From Nonlabens sp. (GTDB lineage: Bacteria; Bacteroidota; Bacteroidia; Flavobacteriales; Flavobacteriaceae), in contig NZ_JAGYKG010000003.1 in NCBI RefSeq assembly GCF_018401815.1, forward strand, positions 310,001 through 374,000: a stretch of 64,000 nucleotides of DNA, read 5' to 3'. The stretch's first letter is position 1; each line of letters starts with the position of its first letter. Both the position numbers and the translations under genes were made by a program. The notes beneath the pieces were generated by a model that saw only the letters and a list, made by a program, of their open reading frames with translations, was not told the DNA's origin and made no database searches. Shown here piece after piece: positions 17,048-24,866 of the stretch.

Positions 17048-18244
17048 ATGGAATCTTTAGTAGGTAAATTTTATAAAAAATTAGACGCAACTGATACAAG
17101 CTTTGTTAGGGATACGATGCATAAAGTCAATTGGGAGGCAAGACTTGTGGGCATAAAAGGGGCTAGAGGTATTGGTAAAACAACCTTACTTTTGCAATAC
17201 ATCAAGCTTCATCTGTCAGATCAATTAGAAAAAACACTCTATGTGAGTTTGGATTCGATTTGGTTTAACACCAATTCACTGATAGACTTAGTAGATTATT
17301 TTACTAAAAGAGGGGTGGAACATCTTTTTTTAGATGAGGTTCATAAGTACCCGGGCTGGTCTCAAGTAGTAAAAAACATATATGACGACTATCCTAGTTT
17401 AAAAGTTGTTTTTACAGGTTCTTCTTTGTTAGAAATTTTAAATGCAAGGGCTGATTTAAGCAGAAGAGCTGTAGTGTACGAAATGCAAGGATTTTCTTTT
17501 AGAGAATATTTGCGGATGGAAACAGGTGTTGATTTTGATATCCTATCGTTAGAACAACTATTAAATAATCATGTCAACGAAGCACAAAAAATACATCAAA
17601 AAATAAAACCATTCCAGTATTTTGAAACCTATTTACAACAGGGCTATTATCCATTTTACAGAGAACAACCAAACTTGTATGATATTCGCCTTGGTGAAGT
17701 AATTAACATGATGTTAGAAATTGAGTTGCCACTGCTTAGAGGAGTAGAATTGGCTTATATAGCTAAAGTAAAACAACTTTTAGTGATCATTGCCGAATCT
17801 GTACCCTTTATGCCAAACGTGAGTAAACTGAGTGAAAAAATCAATATCAATAGAGCCACCTTATTGTCCTATTTACATTACTTGTCCGAAATTGGATTAA
17901 CTCGTAATTTATTTAAAGAATCATACGGAATTAGTAGATTACAAAAACCATCAAAAGTGTATTTAGAAAACACGAATCTAGTTTACATATTAGCCAAAAA
18001 TAATGCAAATTTAGGAAATATTAGAGAAACCTTTTTTATGAATCAATTGGTTTACAATCATAAAGTTACCTATACAGCGCAAACCGATTTCAAGGTGAAC
18101 GATACTTATTTTTTTGAAATAGGAGGCAAGAACAAAACAAATAAACAGATTGCTACACTCGAAAATTCGTATCTGGTTGTTGATGATATCGAGTATGGAT
18201 TTGAAAATAAGATTCCATTATGGCTTTTTGGTTTTATGTATTAA
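17048..18244 (+). CDS. DUF4143-type AAA ATPase, copy 1
   Basis: A 398-residue ATPase of the AAA_14 plus DUF4143 type. Walker A is GARGIGKTT at about residues 38-46, Walker B is LFLDEVHKY near residue 97, FTGSSLLE holds the sensor region, and the C-terminal half has a winged-helix-like part (NINRATLLSYLHYL) ending in a nuclease-like fold of unknown activity. It has its own promoter box and terminators upstream, so it is not part of the sugar operon transcript. Function of the family is not established. A second copy lies 600 nt downstream. Confidence 0.85.
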   Translation: MESLVGKFYKKLDATDTSFVRDTMHKVNWEARLVGIKGARGIGKTTLLLQYIKLHLSDQLEKTLYVSLDSIWFNTNSLIDLVDYFTKRGVEHLFLDEVHKYPGWSQVVKNIYDDYPSLKVVFTGSSLLEILNARADLSRRAVVYEMQGFSFREYLRMETGVDFDILSLEQLLNNHVNEAQKIHQKIKPFQYFETYLQQGYYPFYREQPNLYDIRLGEVINMMLEIELPLLRGVELAYIAKVKQLLVIIAESVPFMPNVSKLSEKININRATLLSYLHYLSEIGLTRNLFKESYGISRLQKPSKVYLENTNLVYILAKNNANLGNIRETFFMNQLVYNHKVTYTAQTDFKVNDTYFFEIGGKNKTNKQIATLENSYLVVDDIEYGFENKIPLWLFGFMY

Positions 18245-18263
18245 TAAATAGTATAAAAGTAAT

Positions 18264-18345
18264 ATGATTCGTTTTTTTTGATGTTGTTTTTTCATTTTTT
18301 GGCTTGCTACTTTTGAGTCCATTTATCATCATTTTATGGGGTATT
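18264..18345 (+). pseudogene. 5' fragment of a sugar transferase, frameshifted
   Basis: If one T is removed from the 8-T run at 18272-18279, the ATG at 18264 reads MIRFFDVVFSFFGLLLLSPF and on to IIILWGIV, the membrane N-terminus of a polyprenyl-phosphate sugar transferase. Compare FLASFLGLLILSPIFLI in the intact gene at 9289. The similarity stops at about 18346, exactly where an IS3-like end begins. So an initiator gene was here and was cut by an insertion. Confidence 0.75.
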
Positions 18346-18347
18346 GT

Positions 18348-18477
18348 TGTAAGCTCCCCCAAAAATAGTACGGAATAAAAGTAGAAAAACTAATAATTTT
18401 AAACCGTAAAAAAAGCACGAGAAAAAGTAGATTTAATCCAGAACAAATCGCAAAGATTTTAAAGAAGTTTGAGAAGG
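18348..18477 (+). mobile_element. Left-end remnant of an IS3-family element
   Basis: Begins TGTAAGCTCCCCCAAAAATA, typical of a terminal repeat of Bacteroidota IS3-family elements (from memory). It is followed by a frame KKSTRKSRFNPEQIAKILKK from 18408, which is how OrfA of IS3 transposases begins. No ATG precedes that frame, it stops being transposase-like after about 23 codons, and no OrfB is present. It is a remnant left after deletion. Confidence 0.7.
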
Positions 18478-18670
18478 TCAGAGTGCCAATGGCTAAAAGC
18501 CAAAAGCTAACAGCCAGTTTTCAACGTCTTCGTCACTTCCAAGCCATTCCCCTTTGGGGGCTAGAGGGAAGCCAACAGCCCGTTTTCAACGTCATAAAAA
18601 TCCCCATTGCCGCAAAAGAGGGTTTGTTGAAAACATTCGGTTCTTTCAGAAAATGTTAAAAGAAAGGCAA

Positions 18671-18738
18671 CTGAGCGGAGCCGAAGTAGCCTGCACTGAG
18701 CGGAGCCGAAGTAGCCTGCACTGAGCGGAGCCGAAGTG
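18671..18738. repeat. Three tandem 25-bp units of the CTGAGCGGAG-CGAAG family
   Basis: CTGAGCGGAGCCGAAGTAG starts at 18671, 18696 and 18721 (period 25). It is the same core as the longer array at 20.1 kb with one base changed (GCC for GTC). The surrounding 18478-18800 has no gene that I can support. Confidence 0.85.
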
Positions 18739-18805
18739 AAGGAAAACATTTACACGATTCAAAGAGTAAACATTAAAGGGCAAATAAACGAATAATTACA
18801 AAAAT

Positions 18806-18855
18806 GCACATTAGAATATGCATTTTTATAATATTTTTGCACAATAGAATATGCA
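18806..18855 (+). promoter_or_regulatory. Promoter with paired 17-bp direct repeats before the second ATPase gene
   Basis: A TATTTTTG -7 box lies at 18832-18839. Two 17-bp repeats, GCACATTAGAATATGCA at 18806 and GCACAATAGAATATGCA at 18839, differ at one base and sit 33 bp apart, on both sides of the box; the second covers the likely transcription start. This layout suggests an operator, possibly for self-regulation, but no regulator is known. Confidence 0.6.
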
Positions 18856-18857
18856 AT

Positions 18858-20051
18858 ATGATCACTTTATTAGAACAGTCAGACCGATTAATAGCGAGTG
18901 TAAACCTCGATTTTAAGCGCTATTTATTTGATGTCATTAAATGGAGTAACCGTTTAATTGGCATTAAGGGAGCAAGGGGAACAGGCAAAACCACGCTATT
19001 GCTGCAATGGGTAAAAGCGCAACACCTGCCGGTTGAGAAAGCAGCTTATTTTTCATTGGATGACTTGTACTTTACTGCACATACCTTAAAAGATACCGTT
19101 ACCCAATTCCATAAAAATGGAGGTGTCATTTTGGCATTGGATGAAGTGCACAAATATAAAAATTGGTCGTTGGAAATAAAAAACATATATGATTTCTTCC
19201 CCGACTTAAAAATTATTTTTACGGGTTCTTCCATTATTGATATTTCTAAGCAAGAAGGCGATTTAAGCAGAAGGGCATTGATGTATGAACTGCCGGGCTT
19301 ATCATACAGGGAGTACTTATCCTTGCAGGGTATTATTGATTTACCCATAATTAGTTTAGACGAGTTACTTTTTAATACCGTCAAAGTTAAAATGATGATT
19401 CCTAAAGATTTTCGCCCGCTGGCCCATTTTGGCAATTACTTAAACTACGGTTATTACCCATTTGGTTTAGCGGATGTGCCATCGGTTCACCAACGCATCA
19501 ATCAATTGATAAGAACTATCGTGGAAGTTGATATGGCCGAATTGAAAGATTTCGATATTCGCAATGCCAGAAAATTGTTGCAGCTGGTTTATATAATTGC
19601 CCAACAAGTGCCGTTCAAACCAAATATAACGACCTTGGCAGCCAAAACGGGCATTCACAGAAATTCTTTAAATAATTACTTGTATTATCTGGAACAAGCC
19701 AAAATAATATCTTTACTGTTTTCTGCGGGCATTAGCACTGCAGTTTTACAAAAGCCTGAGAAAATATTCCTGAACAATACAACTTTGTTGGCCGCCCTTG
19801 CTGAAGAACAGTCTAATATTGGGACGGTTCGCGAAACTTTTTTTCTATCGCAGTTACGGTCATTACATAAAGTGCAGCTGCCAAAACATGGCGATTTTTT
19901 GGTGAATGGCATATATACCTTTGAAGTGGGAGGTAAAGGAAAAAGCCAAAAGCAGATTAGTGGGCTGGAAAATGCGTGGATTGTAAAGGATGATATGGAA
20001 CTCCCAATGTTGAATACGCTTCCCCTATGGATGTTTGGGTTGCTATATTAA
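18858..20051 (+). CDS. DUF4143-type AAA ATPase, copy 2
   Basis: A 397-residue paralogue of the ATPase at 17048. Walker A is GARGTGKTT, Walker B is LALDEVHKY, and it shares FTGSSIIDIS, SRRALMYELPGLSYREYL and a C-terminus with EVGGKGKSQKQISGLENAW. The ATG at 18858 matches the start of copy 1. An ATG 54 nt upstream lies in the operator-like repeat and is unlikely. Divergence over the whole length says it is an old duplicate. Both copies are followed by a broken sugar transferase, hinting that ATPase plus transferase moved as a unit. Confidence 0.85.
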   Translation: MITLLEQSDRLIASVNLDFKRYLFDVIKWSNRLIGIKGARGTGKTTLLLQWVKAQHLPVEKAAYFSLDDLYFTAHTLKDTVTQFHKNGGVILALDEVHKYKNWSLEIKNIYDFFPDLKIIFTGSSIIDISKQEGDLSRRALMYELPGLSYREYLSLQGIIDLPIISLDELLFNTVKVKMMIPKDFRPLAHFGNYLNYGYYPFGLADVPSVHQRINQLIRTIVEVDMAELKDFDIRNARKLLQLVYIIAQQVPFKPNITTLAAKTGIHRNSLNNYLYYLEQAKIISLLFSAGISTAVLQKPEKIFLNNTTLLAALAEEQSNIGTVRETFFLSQLRSLHKVQLPKHGDFLVNGIYTFEVGGKGKSQKQISGLENAWIVKDDMELPMLNTLPLWMFGLLY

Positions 20052-20083
20052 ATGAGTTAACCGTCACCCTGAGCAAGTTTGTG

Positions 20084-20325
20084 CTGAGCGGAGTCGAAGT
20101 ACCTGCACTGAGGGAAGTCCAAGTAGCTTGTGCTGAGCGGAGTCGAAGTACCTGCACTGAGCGGAGTCGAAGTACCTGTGCTGAGCGGAGTCGAAGTACC
20201 TGTGCTGAGAGTAGTCGAAGTACCTGTGCTGAGCGTTGTCGAAGTACCTGCACTGAGCGGAGTCGAAGTGCCTGTGCTCAGCGTTGTCGAAGTGCCTGTG
20301 CTGAGCGGAGTCGAAGTATCGATGG
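20084..20325. repeat. 24-bp tandem repeat array, ten copies
   Basis: Units with the core CTGAGCGGAGTCGAAGT start at 20084, 20108, 20133, 20157, 20181, 20205, 20229, 20253, 20277 and 20301, that is, nearly always 24 nt apart. Variants GAGGGAAGTCC, GAGAGTAGTC and GAGCGTTGTC occur. The period is a multiple of three, so several frames stay open and create false proteins. It is directly after the ATPase stop. It is not a CRISPR array because the linkers between cores are also repeated. Confidence 0.92.
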
Positions 20326-20347
20326 GAAACGATTAAACGAATAAAAA

Positions 20348-20988
20348 ATGTTAAACAGAATCCTCTCACTTATCATGCTCCTCTTACTTTCCCCCATATT
20401 CATAATGGTAGCCCTACTCATATTCTTCGAAGACGGCTTTCCTGTTTTTTTTAAGCAGAACAGGGTAGGCATCAACTATTCGTTTTTCAACATATACAAG
20501 TTTCGCAGCATGAAAAAAAACACACCAAATGTGGCCACCCATTTGTTAACCAACCCAGAACAGTATGTCCTTAAAATTGGACGCTTACTGCGCAAGTTAA
20601 GCTTGGATGAATTGCCCAATTTAATCAACGGATGCATCACTTTTATCAAGAGGTGTTTAACGGCATCGCGGGTGTGCGAGTGCATGCAGCACACGACCCA
20701 GCTGTTTTTTCGAACCACTGGCTCAGCGCTATACTAGTAGATCCCTCAAAAACAGGAGGCATTACAAGATAAGATATTAGGCTTGCTTTAGAAAAAGAAA
20801 ACATAGAATCCCGACCCTTATGGAAGCCCATGCATTTACAACCCCTATGCAAAGATTTTCCTTACTATGGAGGTAAGGTTGCTGAGACCTTATTTGACAA
20901 CGGGTTGTGCCTGCCCAGCGGCTCCAACCTCACCGATTCCGATCGCTCCCGAATACGTCAAGTCATTCACCATTGCTTTCAACCATAA
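20348..20988 (+). pseudogene. Chimera: sugar-transferase 5' part joined to PglE-like 3' part
   Basis: Bases 20348 to about 20629 encode a sugar transferase (MLNRILSLIMLLLLSPIF, KFRSMKKN, LSLDELPNLIN). At about 20630 the sequence switches to the 3' end of an aminotransferase (MHHFYQEVFNGIAGVRV), which closely matches the intact gene from 14911 on, down to PMHLQPLCKDFPYYGGK. The joint is out of frame, and the tail has its own TAA where relatives have GAA (ITR-stop-DIRLAL). The natural tail end is TAA at 20986-20988. A deletion or recombination between polysaccharide genes is the simplest cause. Confidence 0.9.
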
Positions 20989-20991
20989 CTC

Positions 20992-21012
20992 ACCGCCCTA
21001 AGGCGGTTTTTT
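20992..21012 (+). terminator. Intrinsic terminator after the chimeric pseudogene
   Basis: ACCGCC and GGCGGT arms around CTAA, followed by a T-run. It retains the terminator of the lost aminotransferase gene. Confidence 0.75.
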
Positions 21013-21015
21013 GCC

Positions 21016-22054
<1,039 letters not shown>

Positions 22055-22088
22055 CTAATCTTACCTAATAAAAAGGTACATTTTAATG

Positions 22089-22096
22089 TAACTTTG
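22089..22096 (+). promoter_or_regulatory. -7 box (TAACTTTG) of the pglF-wza-wzc operon
   Basis: Exact match to TAnnTTTG, ending 8 nt before the ATG at 22105, so the leader would be very short. No TTG stands at the usual -33 distance; repeated TTACCTAAT elements at 22051 and 22061 occupy that place. Confidence 0.6.
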
Positions 22097-22104
22097 CAGG
22101 CTAT

Positions 22105-24054
22105 ATGAAAATTGAATACCTCAAAAACAGAATCGCACAGGTATTTTGGAATGGAGATAACAGCCTTCAATTCAAAAATTTTAGGTACTTGCCTCGTTGG
22201 ATAGTAGTTGCTATCGACTTGGTATTGGTACTCTGTTCTGGCTATTTCTCCTTTTTCCTTATTGAAAACTTGAATTCGACTTTTTATGAAGTGTTGTCCA
22301 TCAACCAACAAGTCGCATTCCTACTATTGGTTTACCTGGGTTCTTTTTTTACATTTAGTACGTATTCCGGTTTGATACGCCACAGTACTTTTGTTGATGT
22401 TTTTAAAATCGTGATGGCCTGCTCCTTGGCCATGTTGTTTTTAATCGCTATCAATTTCACGTATTATTTTTTATACGGTCAAGAGGTCTTTTTAATGCCT
22501 TTTTTAATAGTGCACCTGTCCATCACGTTTACGGCTCTTTTTTCTTTTAGGTTGGCCGTAAAAAAAGCCTATTCTTTCTTCTCCAATACCAATCTTAAAG
22601 GCCATGACGTGCTTATTGTAGGGGTTAACGACGACAGCATCGCCTTGGCGGAAGCTTTAACCACCTCCCAAAACCAAAATTTTAATTTGATGGGATTTGT
22701 CTCTTTTAAAAAGGACCACCAACGCATCAAGATTTTGGGAAAACCCATCATCAAATACGGCAGCAGCTTTTATAAAATCATCGCTCCCATGAAAGTCACG
22801 GGATTGATCATTGCGGGTACGCCGCTATCGCTAAAGAGAAAAAATGAGTTGGTGGATCAAGCCCTGGCTCATGACCTAAAAGTCTTTTATGTGCCCGACA
22901 TCACCCAATGGGTGGATCAAGAAGACCTTAGTTTAAAAATTAAAGAGATTCAAATTGAAGACTTGCTGGAAAGGCCAGTCCTGCATCTAGAAGATGCTGA
23001 AATCTCTAAGTATTTGAACGATCGCGTGGTATTAATTACTGGTGCTGCGGGCTCTATAGGAAGCGAAATCTCCCGACAAGTCTCCAACTACCATCCCAAA
23101 TGCCTGTTGATATTGGATCAAGCAGAATCTCCGTTGTACGATTTGGAATTGGAGTTAAAGGAACACTTTCCAACCATCTCTTATAAGGTCATCTTGGCCG
23201 ATGTGCGTCAGAAGGATCGCTTGGAACAAATTTTTAAAGACCACAGCATTTCTGTTGTTTTTCACGCGGCGGCTTATAAGCATGTTCCCATGATGGAAGA
23301 GCATCCCAAAGAAGCGGTTCATGTCAATATTTTAGGAACGGTACACCTGGCAGATCTCGCAGTGGCCTATAAGGTGGAGCGTTTTGTGATGGTCAGTACC
23401 GATAAAGCCGTAAACCCAACCAATGTGATGGGAGCCAGCAAAAGGGCTGCCGAAATGTATGTGCAGTCCTTACAACAACACATTCCTGCCCACACCAAGT
23501 TCATCACGACTCGTTTTGGAAATGTATTGGGCTCTAACGGATCTGTGATTCCTTATTTTAAAAAGCAAATTGCAAACGGTGGTCCGGTAACCGTTACTCA
23601 TCTGGATATCATACGTTATTTTATGACCATCCCAGAAGCCTGTCAGTTAGTGCTTCAAGCAGGTACTATGGGAAAAGGAGGGGAGGTATTTGTGTTTGAT
23701 ATGGGACCGCCTGTAAAGATCATGGACCTTGCCAAACGCATGATCAAACTCTCTGGGCTACAACCTTATGCCGATATTGATATACAAATCATCGGTTTGC
23801 GACCTGGTGAGAAATTATATGAAGAGTTGTTGACCGACGCTTCTACCAGCTTGCCTACCCACCATCATAAAATAATGATCGTTAAAGATCAAACCATGCC
23901 TTATGAAAAACTTGTAACTCACCTAACCCAAATCACAACAGCATTGCAACAGGAGAAGGACGAAGCCGTCGTGCATCAAATCAAACAACTGGTTCCTGAA
24001 TTTATTAGTAAAAACAGCGTTTTTGAGCTACTGGATCACAACGCAACTCTTTAG
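22105..24054 (+). CDS. Membrane-bound UDP-GlcNAc C6 dehydratase, PglF/CapD-like
   Basis: A 649-residue protein with four N-terminal membrane segments (about residues 30-145), a first Rossmann region (DVLIVGVNDDSIALAEAL) and a catalytic SDR domain from about residue 305. That domain has VLITGAAGSIGSEI, DVRQKDRL, the STDKAVNPTNVMGASKRAAE segment with Met in place of the catalytic Tyr, and a TTRFGNVLGSNGSVIPYF signature. It makes UDP-4-keto-6-deoxy-GlcNAc, the substrate of the PglE-like aminotransferase 7 kb upstream. It heads an operon with the export genes; the next start is 20 nt away. Confidence 0.93.
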   Translation: MKIEYLKNRIAQVFWNGDNSLQFKNFRYLPRWIVVAIDLVLVLCSGYFSFFLIENLNSTFYEVLSINQQVAFLLLVYLGSFFTFSTYSGLIRHSTFVDVFKIVMACSLAMLFLIAINFTYYFLYGQEVFLMPFLIVHLSITFTALFSFRLAVKKAYSFFSNTNLKGHDVLIVGVNDDSIALAEALTTSQNQNFNLMGFVSFKKDHQRIKILGKPIIKYGSSFYKIIAPMKVTGLIIAGTPLSLKRKNELVDQALAHDLKVFYVPDITQWVDQEDLSLKIKEIQIEDLLERPVLHLEDAEISKYLNDRVVLITGAAGSIGSEISRQVSNYHPKCLLILDQAESPLYDLELELKEHFPTISYKVILADVRQKDRLEQIFKDHSISVVFHAAAYKHVPMMEEHPKEAVHVNILGTVHLADLAVAYKVERFVMVSTDKAVNPTNVMGASKRAAEMYVQSLQQHIPAHTKFITTRFGNVLGSNGSVIPYFKKQIANGGPVTVTHLDIIRYFMTIPEACQLVLQAGTMGKGGEVFVFDMGPPVKIMDLAKRMIKLSGLQPYADIDIQIIGLRPGEKLYEELLTDASTSLPTHHHKIMIVKDQTMPYEKLVTHLTQITTALQQEKDEAVVHQIKQLVPEFISKNSVFELLDHNATL

Positions 24055-24074
24055 AATTTCTTACCTTTACCCAC

Positions 24075-24857
24075 ATGAAACATAACTTATTTAAAGCAGT
24101 TCTGCTTATTCTTGGCATTGCGTTGATTTCTTCTTGTGTACCCAAGAAACGTCTCTTGTACCTGCAAGATATTGATACCTCCTTAACTGATAACGAACTG
24201 AATTACCAATCCATCATTAAAAAGGACGACATTCTACGAATTAGTGTTACTAGTGAAAATATGGAGCTGGTGCAGCCCTTTAACCAACTGATCGGAATCA
24301 CCAATCAAAGCAGTTTAAACGGAATTGGACAACAAGGACAGTTATTTGGGTATTTGGTGGACAACCATGGAACGTTGGTGTTCCCTCTTTTAGGAACTAT
24401 AGAAGCCGCAGGAAAAACCCGAGAAGAAATGACCGTTTTTTTACAATCCAAAATTAGGGAGGGCTTTGTCAAGGACGCCGTGGTAGATGTGAGGATCGTC
24501 AATTTTAAAGTGACCGTGCTGGGAGAGGTCAACCGACCTGGTACCTTTAACCTGGACTACAACCGCATCACCTTATTACAGGTACTCGGGCAAGCCGGTG
24601 ATTTGACCATTTACGGCAATAGAAAAAACATTACTATTTTAAGAGATGTGGATGGGGTACAAACTTCTCATCGGGTTGATTTAACCACTTCAGATTTTAT
24701 AGATTCTGACTTTTACTACCTGCAGCAAAACGATGTAGTGGTGGTAGAACCCAACTATGCGCAAGTACAAGCGGCTGGTTTTAATAGAAATGCCTCTCTT
24801 TACGTTTCTATAGCTTCCATCTTGTTATCCCTAATTGTGATTATTTCCAGAAATTAA
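24075..24857 (+). CDS. Wza-like polysaccharide export lipoprotein
   Basis: A 260-residue outer-membrane auxiliary protein. The N-terminus ends in the lipobox LISSC (Cys at about residue 21). A poly_export domain follows (IKKDDILRISVTS to FPLLGTIEAAGKTREEM) and a SLBB domain (VTVLGEVNRPGTFNL). The C-terminal hydrophobic segment (VSIASILLSLIVII) is the usual end. It forms the export channel or its periplasmic vestibule and works with the Wzc-like protein 9 nt downstream. Confidence 0.93.
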   Translation: MKHNLFKAVLLILGIALISSCVPKKRLLYLQDIDTSLTDNELNYQSIIKKDDILRISVTSENMELVQPFNQLIGITNQSSLNGIGQQGQLFGYLVDNHGTLVFPLLGTIEAAGKTREEMTVFLQSKIREGFVKDAVVDVRIVNFKVTVLGEVNRPGTFNLDYNRITLLQVLGQAGDLTIYGNRKNITILRDVDGVQTSHRVDLTTSDFIDSDFYYLQQNDVVVVEPNYAQVQAAGFNRNASLYVSIASILLSLIVIISRN

Positions 24858-24866
24858 GACCTCACT

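Noticed and set aside
20084..20325. CRISPR array
   Set aside because: The linkers between repeat cores are themselves repeated, the unit is only 24 nt, and no cas genes are present.
20027..20369. Frames such as CAERSRST or VLSGVEVP repeats
   Set aside because: They are products of the 24-bp DNA repeat, present in several frames and on both strands.
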